A stretch of DNA of 64,000 bases from CAWFPR01 sp963817635 (GCA_963817635.1 CAWFPR010000005.1:682001-746000), one strand, 5' to 3'; shown: positions 54,501 to 63,803, counted from the stretch's first letter. Notes: a model not told the origin generated them from the sequence alone. Translations and numbers: made by a program.

Positions 54501-57278
54501 CAGGCCCACGAGTACTGGCGGATGAAGCAGTTGCCGGTGGATCTGGTGATTCTGAACGGACACGCCGCGTCCTACGCTCAGGATCTCCAGGCGGCCCTGG
54601 AGGCGATGGTCCAGGCCAGAGCGTTGCGTCATCCCCCGGGAGAATTCACGACGCAAGGCGCTGTGTTCGTCCTGCGAGTTGACCTGGTGCCGGTCGAGGT
54701 ACGGAGGCTGCTCCAGAATGCCGCGCGGGCGGTGTTCTACAGCCGCCGCGGCAGCCTCTTCGAGCAAGTGACGCGCCTGGAAGAATCGGAGCCGTACGCC
54801 TCGCCATCCAGATCCAGACGCCGCGCGACCGCGAACGACGTGCCACCGGCCGTGCTGTCGCGGCCCGACCTCGAATTCTTCAATGGCCTTGGCGGCTTCG
54901 CGACCGTCGGCCGCGAATACGTGACCATCCTCGGTGAGGGGCAGTGGACGCCAGCGCCCTGGATCAACGTCATCGCGAACCCCTCTTTCGGCTTCCAGAC
55001 ATCCGTCGAAGGCGGAGGGTATACCTGGGCGATCAACAGCCAGCAGAACCAACTGACTCCATGGGCGAACGATCCGGTCAGCGATCGGCCCGGCGAGGTG
55101 TTCTACGTGCGCGACGACGACGACGGCGCGCTGTGGACGCCGACGGCGCTGCCGATTCGCGAGGACGCGTCCCCCTACGTCGCCAGCCATGGCCAGGGGT
55201 ACAGCCGCTTCGAGCATGTCTCGCACGGCATCTCGCTCGCGCTCCTGCAGTACGTACCACCAGACGACCCAGTCAAGATCTCGCGGCTGACGATCAAGAA
55301 CCAGTCGGGCCGATCGCGCCGGCTCTCGATTACCGCGTATGTAGAGTGGGTGCTTGGCGCGTCCCGCGCCGCTTCCGCGCCGTTCGTCGTGACGGAGATC
55401 GATCCCGAGACGCACACGATGCTCGCGCGGAATCACTGGAGCGCTGGTTTTGGCACCCGTGCGGCCTTCGCCGATCTCGGCGGACGCCAACAGTCCTGGA
55501 CGGGCGACCGAAAAGAGTTCCTTGGCCGCAACGGGACGCTTGATCGTCCCGCCGCGCTTGCCAACGGCATGCCCCTCACCAATCGAGTCGGAGGCGGCCT
55601 CGATCCTTGCGGCGCCCTCCAGACCTCTCTGGAGCTCGAGCCGAACGGGGTGGCGGAGATCGTGTTCCTCCTTGGCGAGGCCGCGACGAAGGCCGAAGCC
55701 GTGTCCCTGGTCACGCGTTATCGAGCGGCCGATCTCGACGCCGTCTTCAGAGCCGTGACCGAGGCGTGGGACAGCGTCCTGGGGATGGTGCAGGTCAAGA
55801 CGCCCGATCGCGCGATGGACGTGCTGCTCAACCGCTGGCTGCTCTACCAGACGCTCGTCTGCCGGGTGTGGGCAAGGGCCGCCTTCTATCAGGCCAGCGG
55901 CGCCTACGGCTTCCGCGACCAGCTCCAGGACGTCATGGCGCTCAGCGTGTCGAGACCGCAGATCACGCGGGCGCACCTGCTGCGCGCGGCCGCGCGGCAA
56001 TTTGTCGAAGGCGACGTGCAGCACTGGTGGCTTCCGCCGCTCGGCCAGGGCGTGCGCACGCGGGTCTCGGACGACCGGCTGTGGCTGCCATATGTCACCG
56101 CTCTGTACATCGAGACGACTGGCGACCGGGGCATCCTCGATGAAATGGTGCCGTTCCTCGACGGCCCGGTCCTCAAAGCCGGCCAGCAGGAATCGTTCTT
56201 TCAGCCGACGGCGTCCCTCGAGCAGGGGACGCTGTTCGAGCACTGCGCGCGTGCCCTCGACACGAGCCTTCCGGTCGGCAGCCACGGCCTGCCCCTGATC
56301 GGAACCGGTGACTGGAACGACGGCCTGAATCGGGTCGGGGCGGGCGGTAAGGGCGAGAGCATCTGGCTCGGCTGGTTTCTTCATGCCACGCTGTCGGCAT
56401 TTGCTCCGTTGGCGGATCCTCGCGGCGAGGACACGCGCGGCGCATCCTGGCGGCAACACGCCGTCGCGCTGGCGGCATCCCTCGAGCGAGATGGGTGGGA
56501 CGGCGGCTGGTACCGGCGAGCCTATTTCGACGATGGGGCGCCGCTCGGTGGGCAGGCGAACGCCGAATGTCGAATTGATTCGATCGCGCAGTCGTGGGCG
56601 GTGCTCTCCGGTGCCGCACAGGAAGGTCGCGCCGCGACGGCGATGGCAGCGGCGGACACGCAGCTCGTCCGTCGCGCGGAGGGACTGGCGCTGATCTTCA
56701 CTCCACCGTTCGATCGCGCGCCGCTCGACGTCGGATACATTCAGGGCTACCCGCCGGGCATCCGCGAGAACGGGGGCCAATACACCCATGCCGCGCTGTG
56801 GTCCGTGATCGCCTTTGCGATGCTCGGTAACGGAGACAAGGCCGCGGAACTGTTCGAGATGCTCAATCCGATCAACCACGCGCGCACGCGCGCGGATATC
56901 CATCGGTACAAGGTCGAACCTTACGTGGCATGCGCTGATGTGTACGCCGAGCCGAGCCATCTCGGGCGCGGCGGATGGACGTGGTACACCGGCTCGGCCG
57001 GATGGATGTATCGGGCGGGGCTCGAGTGGATCCTCGGATTCCGTCTGCGGGGCACGGCGCTCGTCATCGATCCCTGCATACCGAAGTCGTGGCCCGGCTT
57101 CACCATCGCGTTTCAGTACCGCACCGCGCGGTACGAGATCGCTGTCGAGAACCCGAATGGCGTCAGCCACGGCGTGTCGCGCATCGCACTCGACGGCACC
57201 CCCGTACAAACGCCTCCGGCGCAGATCGAGTTGTCGGATGACGCAACAGTCCACCAGGTACAGGTGATCCTGGGATGA
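48561..57278 (+). CDS. ndvB: Cyclic beta-1,2-glucan synthase (NdvB-like)
   Basis: The product has 2905 residues with one intact frame of 8.7 kb. The N-terminal part (~1-400) is helical. Membrane helices follow (GIVGYIAAIAFFTLFIL, LALLALAPASDLAVAV), then a GT84 glycosyltransferase domain with YVITLDADTRLPRGAARR and the QHRWARGDWQLLPW block, and more helices. A glucoamylase-like DUF3131 region, two carbohydrate-binding beta domains and a GH94 phosphorylase domain with GTGDWNDGLNRVG (Asp 2584, Asp 2587) complete it. In Rhizobium and Brucella such proteins build, cyclise and trim beta-1,2-glucans for osmotic adaptation and host interaction. No obvious ribosome site precedes the ATG. It directly follows the N-ATPase block. 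Confidence 0.92.
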   Translation: MRPSILRPFGPSAVVFPPDTDELIRSELFSIERLEQHAESLAAAQHVTPRSRPCRHLARRLRDNGRVILDAYRGIEQAVREERVLTPADEWLLDNFYVVQEQIRQVRKDFPPDFCSGLPQLAEGPLKGCPRVFGLAWALVAHSDSRLDRQVLVRFVGAYQRVQPLTIGELWAVAITLRIVLIENLRRSVEQIAGARAACLKADTLADQLLGVGGRAAEAPETALRRFNSTPLPTAFVVRLLQRLRDQDPNVTPALAWLNEHLAREGATTDEIVRGEHQQQGGMNVTVRNVITSMRLISTLDWPAIVESISLVDAALRADSPFAQMDFPTRDRYRHAIEDLARGSGRTELDVARRAIAAATRPAAVPEGTGEAPPGREHDPGYYLIANGRLAFERDIGFRYSVTDWPVRAITRAGIVGYIAAIAFFTLFILALPLLALSALGISGWPLGLLALLALAPASDLAVAVTNRAVTNDLNPRPLPALELRDGVPANLRTIVVVPTLLTTRAAIDEQIERLEVHHLASQDGELHFALLSDWTDSATQSAPGDDELLGAAAGGIARLNRQYGAAPGGPRFVLLHRRRLWNEGQGRWIGWERKRGKLHELNRWLRGATDTTFVPINGALPVAPIAVRYVITLDADTRLPRGAARRLVGKMAHPLNRPRLDPVSGRVVEGYGVLQPRVTPSLPTTRDGSLFQRVFTSPSGLDPYAFAVSDVYQDLFGEGSYTGKGIYDVDIFEMALDHRIPESTLLSHDLLEGIFARAGLVSDIEVVEEFPARYDVAAARQHRWARGDWQLLPWACGRGPQSGGDTARYAIPLIGRWKMLDNLRRTLSAPAVFLALLAGWTLPLPAAAIWSGFVVATFAIPPVLPAVAGIVPRRLGLSQRAHWVAVGADSKLALLQVGLLVTLVAHQAWLMTDAIARTLFRLFVRHRRLLEWMTAAQSQVRVRLDRRETYWWMRGGVALAIGAAIVVASLKPESWPIAAPFVILWMLSPAVARWASLPRDAAGTPLSDPDARALRLVARSTWRFFETFVTAEEHGLPPDNFQEDPAPVVAHRTSPTNIGLYLLSVVAARDFGWLGTHETVDRLEATLATMDRLERFHGHFYNWYDTHDLRPLEPKYVSAVDSGNLAGHLLALEAALRQMKAAPAAGADWRNGIDDGLRITRESVRLLADDRRTHTVTRKHLEGALDALSSAVAGVSGQVGMSGLHELMVHADTVADIARTLNAERGDDGSADVLACAAAVRASIGSHQRDLDLLTPQADLAGQSVLEPAPPPHTLADRPNHDDAAPRRPTTQRPDVAIDALERSSNAARSLAVRLATLIALTRTMFEAMEFGLLLDADRQLLSIGYRVNDGALDPSCYDLLASEARLASFVAIAKGDVPTRHWFHLGRAVTPVRGHPALISWSGSMFEYLMPALVMRAPQGSLLDQTNQIVVQRQAEYGAQRGLPWGVSESAYNARDLERTYQYGTFGVPGLGLKRGLADDAVVAPYATALAATIAPQRAVRNFARLAGAGGRGRYGWYEALDYTPARLPEGAQVAVVRSYMAHHQGMTLVALANTLHDGVMRARFHAEPIVQATELLLQERTPRNVEAAHPRRYEARAAVRVHELVPPPARRFQSPHQPVVHTQLLSNGRYSVMMTAAGSGYSRWGDLAVTRWREDPTCDSWGTYVFLRDVDQGTVWSAGYQPSGVNSDSYEATFLEDRVEIVRRDGTITTSLDVMVSPEDDAEARRVTISNGGRRTREIDVTSYAEIVLASAAADTAHPAFSNLFVQTEFVADIGAVLATRRRRSPDEPPVWAAHLAVVEGEVVGRAQFETDRARFLGRGRGIRTAMSVIDGRPLSNTSGAVLDPIFSLRRRIRLAPGATAHVTFWTLVGTSRSDVLGLADKHHEPAAFERARTLAWTLAQVQQFHLGIGSDEASLFQRLASYVLYANPALRPSSGVLARSEGGPAVLWAHGISGDVPIVVCRIDDIAELQIVRQLLQAHEYWRMKQLPVDLVILNGHAASYAQDLQAALEAMVQARALRHPPGEFTTQGAVFVLRVDLVPVEVRRLLQNAARAVFYSRRGSLFEQVTRLEESEPYASPSRSRRRATANDVPPAVLSRPDLEFFNGLGGFATVGREYVTILGEGQWTPAPWINVIANPSFGFQTSVEGGGYTWAINSQQNQLTPWANDPVSDRPGEVFYVRDDDDGALWTPTALPIREDASPYVASHGQGYSRFEHVSHGISLALLQYVPPDDPVKISRLTIKNQSGRSRRLSITAYVEWVLGASRAASAPFVVTEIDPETHTMLARNHWSAGFGTRAAFADLGGRQQSWTGDRKEFLGRNGTLDRPAALANGMPLTNRVGGGLDPCGALQTSLELEPNGVAEIVFLLGEAATKAEAVSLVTRYRAADLDAVFRAVTEAWDSVLGMVQVKTPDRAMDVLLNRWLLYQTLVCRVWARAAFYQASGAYGFRDQLQDVMALSVSRPQITRAHLLRAAARQFVEGDVQHWWLPPLGQGVRTRVSDDRLWLPYVTALYIETTGDRGILDEMVPFLDGPVLKAGQQESFFQPTASLEQGTLFEHCARALDTSLPVGSHGLPLIGTGDWNDGLNRVGAGGKGESIWLGWFLHATLSAFAPLADPRGEDTRGASWRQHAVALAASLERDGWDGGWYRRAYFDDGAPLGGQANAECRIDSIAQSWAVLSGAAQEGRAATAMAAADTQLVRRAEGLALIFTPPFDRAPLDVGYIQGYPPGIRENGGQYTHAALWSVIAFAMLGNGDKAAELFEMLNPINHARTRADIHRYKVEPYVACADVYAEPSHLGRGGWTWYTGSAGWMYRAGLEWILGFRLRGTALVIDPCIPKSWPGFTIAFQYRTARYEIAVENPNGVSHGVSRIALDGTPVQTPPAQIELSDDATVHQVQVILG

Positions 57279-57409
57279 CAAAGGTCAGTCCGCTTGCCGG
57301 CGCTCTGTGCTGTTGCGAGCTTCTGCCGGCCGCCCGCCACGTAAACGGTTCGCAGCCGACTTGTGCCGAACCGCACGAAGGTGTGTGATGGGTGCTGACG
57401 GATTGATCC

Positions 57410-58612
57410 ATGCCATCTCCGCTACCCTGCATCCTCACGATCAACGCTGGCTCGTCGAGCATCAAGTTCGGTGTGTACGAGGCCGGGGACACGATCCGCC
57501 GGCTTCTGAGCGGCAAGCTCGATCGCATCGGGCTGAAGGGCACGAACCTCATCGTCCACGACCCCGCCGGCTCGGCGCGGCCCGCGGTCCGGCTTACCGC
57601 ATCCGATCACCACTCTGCAGTCGTCGCACTTCTCGACTGGCTCGACGCGCAACCCGTCTTTACCTCCGTCGAGGCCGTGGGCCACCGGGTGGTGCACGGC
57701 ATGACGCACTCCGCACCGGAGCGCATCACCCCGAAGCTGCTGGCCGAACTGCGCCGCATTACGCCGTATGCGCCCGATCACCTGCCGCGCGAGATCGCGC
57801 TGATCGAGACGGTCGGGCGCCGGCATCCGAAACTGCCGCAAGTGGCGTGCTTCGACACCGCGTTTCACCGCACACTGCCCCAGGTTGCGAGGGTGCTGCC
57901 GATCCCGCGGCGGTTCGCGAAGAAAGGGGTCGAGCGCTACGGCTTTCACGGGCTGTCGTACACGTATCTGATGGAAGAACTCCGCCGGCTGGATCCACCC
58001 GCCGCAGCGGGGCGCGTGATTCTCGCCCACCTGGGCAACGGCGCAAGCCTCGCCGCCGTGCGCGACGGCCGGAGCCTCGACACCAGCATGGGCTTCACTC
58101 CCACGTCGGGGCTGGTGATGAGCACGCGCACCGGAGACCTGGATCCTGGCCTCGTGTACTACCTCGCGCGCGCCGATCGCATGTCCGCGGCGCGATTCCA
58201 AAGAATGGTCAACGACGAGTCCGGGCTCCTCGGCGTGTCCGGCACCAGCTCCGACGTGCGCGACCTGCTCGCACGCGAAGCCAGCGACGCGCGAGCGGCG
58301 GAGGCCGTGGCGCTCTTCTGCTATCAGGCGAAGAAGTGGATCGGCTCGTTCGCCGCCGCGCTCGGGGGGCTCGACACGCTCGTCTTCTCCGCGGGGATCG
58401 GCGAGAACGCGCCCGACATCCGGACCAGGATCTGCGAGGGGCTCGGTTTTCTCGGCATGGAACTCGACCAGGAGCGCAATGCGAAGAATGCCCCGCTCAT
58501 TTCGCGAGACGACGGTCGCGTCAAAGTACGGGTCATCCGCACGGACGAAGAACTCATGATCGCAACGTTCGTGGCCCGCGTTCTCGAACTCGGCACAACG
58601 GGGAGCACGTGA
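57410..58612 (+). CDS. ackA: Acetate kinase
   Basis: The product has 400 residues. Conserved blocks include NAGSSSIKF at the N-terminus, VGHRVVHG, the FDTAFHRTLP segment, ERYGFHGLSY and HLGNGASLAAVRDGRSLDTSMG. Together they give the full ASKHA-fold active site. It converts acetyl phosphate and ADP to acetate and ATP. The stop is 3 nt before xfp, so the two form a bifid-shunt type unit. A 3' remnant of a second ackA occurs at 39.4 kb. Confidence 0.95.
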   Translation: MPSPLPCILTINAGSSSIKFGVYEAGDTIRRLLSGKLDRIGLKGTNLIVHDPAGSARPAVRLTASDHHSAVVALLDWLDAQPVFTSVEAVGHRVVHGMTHSAPERITPKLLAELRRITPYAPDHLPREIALIETVGRRHPKLPQVACFDTAFHRTLPQVARVLPIPRRFAKKGVERYGFHGLSYTYLMEELRRLDPPAAAGRVILAHLGNGASLAAVRDGRSLDTSMGFTPTSGLVMSTRTGDLDPGLVYYLARADRMSAARFQRMVNDESGLLGVSGTSSDVRDLLAREASDARAAEAVALFCYQAKKWIGSFAAALGGLDTLVFSAGIGENAPDIRTRICEGLGFLGMELDQERNAKNAPLISRDDGRVKVRVIRTDEELMIATFVARVLELGTTGST

Positions 58613-58615
58613 ATC

Positions 58616-60982
58616 ATGGAAAACAGGACGCTGACACCGGAACTGCTCCACAGGATGGACGCCTACTGGCGTGCCGCCAACTACCTGTCGGTCGGCCAGA
58701 TCTACCTGTATGACAATCCGCTGTTGAAGCGGCCGCTCACCCTGGCGGACGTGAAGCACATGCTGCTCGGACACTGGGGCACGACCCCCGGGCAGAACTT
58801 CGTCTACGTGCACCTGAACCGGGTCATCAAGAAGTACGACCTCGACATGATCTACGTCTCGGGCCCGGGACATGGCGGTCCGGCTGTTGTGGGTAACACG
58901 TATCTCGAGGGCACCTACAGCGAGATCTATCCGGACATCAGTCAGGACGAGGCCGGCCTTCGCAAGCTCTTCCTGCAGTTTTCCTTCCCCGGGGGCATTC
59001 CCAGCCACGCGTCGCCCGAGTGCCCGGGGTCGATTCACGAGGGGGGCGAGCTGGGCTACTCGCTCAGTCATTCGTTCGGAGCGGTGTTCGACAATCCCGA
59101 TCTCGTCGTCGCCTGCGTCGTCGGCGACGGCGAGGCGGAAACGGGACCGCTCGCCACGGCGTGGCATTCCAACAAGTTCCTGAATCCGGCCACCGACGGC
59201 GCGGTGCTGCCGATCCTGCATCTGAACGGCTACAAGATTGCCAACCCCACGATTCTTGCCCGCATCGAGCCCGAGGAACTGGAACAGTTGCTTCGCGGCT
59301 ACGGGTGGACGCCCATCTTCGTCGAGGGGCACGAACCGGCACTCATGCACGAGGCGATGGCCGCGGCGCTCGACCGCGCCGTCGAGCAGATTCAGTCCAT
59401 CCAGAGAAACGCCCGCGTGCAGGGCGACCTCACGCGTCCGCGCTGGCCGATGATCGTCCTGAAGTCACCCAAAGGCTGGACCGGGCCGAAAGTCGTGGAC
59501 GGGCGACAAATCGAGGGCACGTTCCGGGCGCACCAGGTGCCACTCGCCGACCCGGCCACTCATCCCGAACACCTCAAACTGCTGGAGAACTGGCTGAGGA
59601 GTTACCGCCCGGAGGAGTTGTTCGACGAATCGGGGCACCTGAAGCCGGAACTGGCCGAACTGGCTCCGAAGGGCGCTCGACGCATGGGCGCCAATCCCCA
59701 CGCCAACGGCGGCATCCTGCTTCACGATTTGCAGTTGCCGGACTTCCGCACCTATGCGGTGGAGGTGCCGGCACCGGGAACGCCCGGCATCGGCGACACC
59801 CATGTGCTCGGACCTTTCCTGCGCGATGTCGAACGGCTCAACGACGCCCAGCGGAATTTCCGGATCTTCGGCCCCGACGAGTCGCTGTCGAACGGCCTGG
59901 CCGCGATCTTCGAAGCGACCAACCGTCAATGGGACGCCGCGACCGTGGCCAACGACGAGTTTCTCGCGCCGGACGGACGCGTGCTGGACTCGATGCTCAG
60001 CGAGCATCAGTGCGAGGGCTGGCTGGAGGGCTACCTGCTCACCGGGCGACACGGGCTGTTCAACTGCTACGAGGCGTTCATCCACATCGTCGATTCGATG
60101 TTCAACCAGCACGCCAAGTGGCTGGAGGTCACCTCGCACCTGCCGTGGCGGCGCAAGATTGCCTCGCTGAACTACCTGCTGGCCTCGCACGTCTGGCGGC
60201 AGGATCACAACGGCTTCACCCATCAGGATCCCGGATTCATCGACGTCGTGATGAACAAGAAGGCCGGAATCGTGCGGGTGTACTTTCCGCCGGACGCCAA
60301 CTGCCTGCTGTCGGTGATCGACCACTGTCTGCGCAGCCGGCACTACGTCAACGTAGTGATCGCCGGCAAGCACCCGGCGCCGCAGTGGCTGCCGATGGAC
60401 GCTGCCGTTGAACACTGCGCGGCGGGCATCGGCATCTGGCCGTGGGCCAGCAGCGATCAGGGCGCTGAGCCAGACGTCGTCATGGCCTGCTGCGGCGACG
60501 TGCCCACACTCGAGACGCTCGCGGCCGTGTCGATCATGCGGGAGCACCTGCCCGAGCTGAAGATCCGCGTGGTGAACGTCGTGGACCTGATGAAGCTGCG
60601 GCCGACGAGCGAGCACCCGCACGGATTGAGCGACGCGAGCTTCGACGCGCTGTTCACCAGGGACAAGCCGGTGATCTTTGCCTTCCACGCCTATCCGTGG
60701 CTGATTCACCGTCTGACGTACCGCCGCGCCAACCACGACAACCTCCACGTTCGCGGATACAAGGAGGAAGGCACGATTACTACCCCCTTCGACATGACGG
60801 TGCTGAATGATCTGGACCGCTTCCACCTGGTGATGGACACAATCGATCGGTTGCCGCAGACCGGCGAGAAGGGTCAGCGCCTGAAGCGGCAACTCGCGGA
60901 AAAGCTGATCGAGCACAAGCAGTACATCGACAAGCACGGCCAGGACCTTCCGGAGGTTCGGAACTGGAAGTGGCAGGGATGA
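58616..60982 (+). CDS. xfp: Xylulose-5-phosphate/fructose-6-phosphate phosphoketolase
   Basis: The product has 788 residues, full length. Thiamine-diphosphate binding is seen at VVGDGEAETGPLATAWHSNK. Other family blocks are SGPGHGGPAVVGNTYLEGTY, SHASPECPGSIHEGGELGYSL and the C-terminal HPHGLSD...FAFHAYPWLIHRL region. It cleaves xylulose-5-P (or fructose-6-P) with phosphate to acetyl-P and an aldose-P. AckA just upstream would turn the acetyl-P into acetate and ATP. The stop overlaps the next gene by 4 nt. Confidence 0.95.
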   Translation: MENRTLTPELLHRMDAYWRAANYLSVGQIYLYDNPLLKRPLTLADVKHMLLGHWGTTPGQNFVYVHLNRVIKKYDLDMIYVSGPGHGGPAVVGNTYLEGTYSEIYPDISQDEAGLRKLFLQFSFPGGIPSHASPECPGSIHEGGELGYSLSHSFGAVFDNPDLVVACVVGDGEAETGPLATAWHSNKFLNPATDGAVLPILHLNGYKIANPTILARIEPEELEQLLRGYGWTPIFVEGHEPALMHEAMAAALDRAVEQIQSIQRNARVQGDLTRPRWPMIVLKSPKGWTGPKVVDGRQIEGTFRAHQVPLADPATHPEHLKLLENWLRSYRPEELFDESGHLKPELAELAPKGARRMGANPHANGGILLHDLQLPDFRTYAVEVPAPGTPGIGDTHVLGPFLRDVERLNDAQRNFRIFGPDESLSNGLAAIFEATNRQWDAATVANDEFLAPDGRVLDSMLSEHQCEGWLEGYLLTGRHGLFNCYEAFIHIVDSMFNQHAKWLEVTSHLPWRRKIASLNYLLASHVWRQDHNGFTHQDPGFIDVVMNKKAGIVRVYFPPDANCLLSVIDHCLRSRHYVNVVIAGKHPAPQWLPMDAAVEHCAAGIGIWPWASSDQGAEPDVVMACCGDVPTLETLAAVSIMREHLPELKIRVVNVVDLMKLRPTSEHPHGLSDASFDALFTRDKPVIFAFHAYPWLIHRLTYRRANHDNLHVRGYKEEGTITTPFDMTVLNDLDRFHLVMDTIDRLPQTGEKGQRLKRQLAEKLIEHKQYIDKHGQDLPEVRNWKWQG

Positions 60983-61599
60983 GCCTCTACCTGGTTCGAC
61001 ACGGCGAAACGGCCTGGTCGCTCTCGGGCCAGCACACAGGGCGAACCGATATTCCCCTGACGGCGCGAGGCGAGCAGGAGGCCCGCAGGCTGGCTGCGCT
61101 GGTGGGCGCCGTGAGTTTCAGCCGCGTCTTCACCAGCCCGCGCCGGCGCGCGCGGCGGACGTGTGAACTTGTCGGACTGGGTGGCGTCGCACACGTCGAA
61201 CCGGATCTGGCGGAGTGGGACTACGGAGAGTACGAGGGGCTGCGCTCCGAGGAGATTCAGCAGCGGCGGCCGGGATGGAACCTCTTTCGCGACGGATGTC
61301 CGCAGGGTGAATCGCCCCGTGACGTGTCGGACCGGGCCGATCGCCTGATTGCCCAGTACCGGTCGATCGCCGGAGAGGTTGCGATCTTCTCGCACGGCCA
61401 CTTCGGGCGCGTCATGGCGGCGCGATGGATCGACCTGCCGATCAGCCAGGCGCAGCACCTGGTTCTGAGCACGGCGTCAGTGAGCATCCTCGGCTACGAG
61501 CACGACCGCCCTGACCCGGACGAGGCGGCGATCGTGTTGTGGAACGCCGTGGTGGGCAGCCTGACCGTCGCGCCGCCCGACACGCTTTTCCAGCCGTAA
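60979..61599 (+). CDS. Histidine phosphatase family protein
   Basis: The product has 206 residues from the ATG at 60979, which overlaps the xfp stop. The catalytic LVRHGETAWS motif starts the fold, GRTDIPLTARGEQEA and FTSPRRRARRTCEL follow, and the second His lies in IFSHGHFGRV. It belongs to the phosphoglycerate-mutase-like phosphatases. The substrate is not evident; coupling to phosphoketolase suggests a sugar phosphate or related metabolite. Confidence 0.88.
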   Translation: MSLYLVRHGETAWSLSGQHTGRTDIPLTARGEQEARRLAALVGAVSFSRVFTSPRRRARRTCELVGLGGVAHVEPDLAEWDYGEYEGLRSEEIQQRRPGWNLFRDGCPQGESPRDVSDRADRLIAQYRSIAGEVAIFSHGHFGRVMAARWIDLPISQAQHLVLSTASVSILGYEHDRPDPDEAAIVLWNAVVGSLTVAPPDTLFQP

Positions 61600-61603
61600 C
61601 ACC

Positions 61604-61646
61604 GGCGTCAGACCCCCGGCGTCTGGGGGGGTGGGGTCAGACCCCG
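61604..61646. repeat. GTCAGACCCC repeat with palindromes
   Basis: GTCAGACCCC occurs at 61607-61616 and 61636-61645, with GTCTGGGGG between. GGGGTCAGACCCC (61633-61645) is a near-perfect palindrome. This kind of GGGGTCTGACCCC sequence is common as a dispersed intergenic element in GC-rich genomes. It may also end transcription of the ackA-xfp operon as a hairpin, although a T-run is lacking. Confidence 0.55.
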
Positions 61647-61749
61647 ACGACGCGTTCCGGAGTGTGCCCATGCAACCGGCTCGGCCGCCGCGCGGGCATA
61701 TACTGAACAAATGAGGGAGGAGTGACAAAGGAGGGACAGGAGACCACAA

Positions 61750-63625
61750 ATGTACAGGTTGCGCGTCAGGGTTGTGCCACTCGCGGCCCTCATGATGCTG
61801 TCGAGCGCGGCGGCCGCGCTCGGCCAGACCGGTCCGATCACCCTCACCGTCGATGCCACCCGGGCGCCGGAGAAGATCCTGCACAGCACGATGGTCATCC
61901 CGGTGACGCCGGGTCCGCTGACGCTCTACTACCCCAAATGGATTCCCGGTGAGCACGCCGCAAGCGGCCCGATCGCGAACGTCACCGGCCTGAAATTCAC
62001 CGCCAACGGAAAGACGCTCTCCTGGCAGCGCGACACGAAGGACGCCTTCACGCTCCGGGTTGACGTGCCGCAGGGAGCCACCCGCCTCGACGTCGCATTC
62101 GACTATCTGGAACCAGGCGCGGGCCAGTTCACGGGCGGATCGTCCGCGACGGCCAAGCTCGTGGTGATCAGCTGGAACCAGAACCTGCTGTACCCGGCCG
62201 GCCGCCCGCCCAGCAACTGACCTATGACGTGAAACTGATGCTGCCGTCCGGATGGAAATTCGGCACGGCGCTCCCGACCGAAGGCCAGTCGCGGCGACAG
62301 CATCACGTTCAAGCCGGTCGAACTGAACCGGCTCGTGGATTCGCCCGTCATCGCGGGGCAGTACTACCGCGCGATCGATCTCACGCCTTCGGGAGAATCG
62401 GTGCATCACGAGATCGACATGGTGGCCGACAGCGCCGAGGCGCTGAACATGAGCCCGCAGGTGCAGTCGGGAATGAAGAACCTCGTGATCGAAGCGGCGA
62501 GGCTCTTCGGCTCACGCCACTATCGCGACTACCACTTCCTCCTCACGCTCAGCGATCACGTCGCGCACTTCGGCCTCGAGCACCACGAATCGAACGACAG
62601 CCGGCTGGGTGAACGCGCGCTCCTCTCGCCGCACGCCGGCGTGACCGTCGGAGGGCTCCTGGCGCACGAGTATGCCCATTCGTGGAACGGCAAGTTCCGC
62701 CGTCCCGCCGACCTGAGCACGCCCTATTACGAGGCGCCCGAGGAAACCGACCTGCTCTGGGTCTACGAAGGATTGACCGACTTCGCCGGCCCACTCCTCG
62801 CGACCCGCAGCGGACTGTGGACGCCGGAGGAGTATCGCGACTATCTCGCCGGCATCGCGGCCGCGCTCGGTCCGGGCCGGCCAGGCCGCACCTGGCGTCC
62901 GCTGCTCGATACCGCGATCGGCGAGCCGGTGCTCGGCGGCGCCCGCGGCGGGTGGGCGAACTGGCGCCGCGGGACCGACTACTACGATGAAGGCGATCTG
63001 CTGTGGCTCGAGGTCGCCACCATCATCCACGACCGCACGCGCGGCCAGAAGTCGATCGACGACTTCTGCCACCTGTTCCACGGCGGCGCGAACGCCGGAC
63101 CCGAATTGAAGACCTATACGTTCGACGATGTGGTTCGCACGCTCAGCCAGGTGGCGCCGTACGACTGGGCAACATTCCTGCACGAGCGGCTCACGTCCAT
63201 CTCACCGGAGGCGCCCACGGGCGGAATCGAGAACGGCGGGTGGAAGGTCGTATTCACGGCCGAGCCGCAGAAGACGACGGGACGCCGCGCCATCCCGCCC
63301 GACTTGTACTCCGTCGGTCTGGACCTGTCCGAAGACGGCACGGTAAGGGATCGGTTGTCGGCGGTCCCGCGTTCAAGGCGGGGATCACGCCCGGGATGAA
63401 GATCGTCGCCGTGGACGACCGCGCCTATACGCACGATCGGTTCGAGGATGCCATCCGCAGCCGCACGGGCGCGTCGCAGCCGATTGCGGTCCTCGTCCTC
63501 AACGACGACTATTACAAGACCTGCCAGATCGACTACCACGGCGGTCAGCGCTTTCCCACCTCGTCCGCGACGCGAGCAAGCCGGACTACCTGGACCAGTT
63601 GATCGAGCCGAAGACGACGTCCTGA
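61750..63625 (+). CDS. M61-family metallopeptidase with PDZ domain, several frameshifts
   Basis: Pieces in three frames form one protein. They are a signal peptide and N-terminal domain (PITLTVDATRAPEKILHSTM), a middle part (LTYDVKLMLPSGWKFGTAL), the catalytic domain with zinc site HEYAHSWNGKFRRP and YEGLTDFAGPLLATRSG, and a PDZ-like end (VGGPAFKAGITPGMKIVAV, then HLVRDASKPDYLDQ). Frame changes lie near 62205, 62290, 63345 and 63555. The order and HExxH-type motif match M61 glycyl-aminopeptidase-like enzymes. Because every expected block is present, sequence errors explain the breaks better than long decay, but real inactivation cannot be excluded. Confidence 0.78.
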
Positions 63626-63803
63626 CCTGCGGATTCCTGCCGCCTGACCGGCGCTCCGGGAGGCCCGATTCCGATCGGCCGGAGCGTCGGGACGGCAGCG
63701 GCCAGTTATACTTGCTCGAGAGGCTCCGAACCGTTCAGCCAGCGACAATCCAGCACGTTCCCGAGGCGCGGTCCGCCGTGCCGGGCGTCTACCAATACAC
63801 ACA

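Noticed and set aside
54495..57281. 928-codon minus-strand frame within the glucan synthase
   Set aside because: It is the antisense shadow of the GH94 part; the sense protein has full family motifs.
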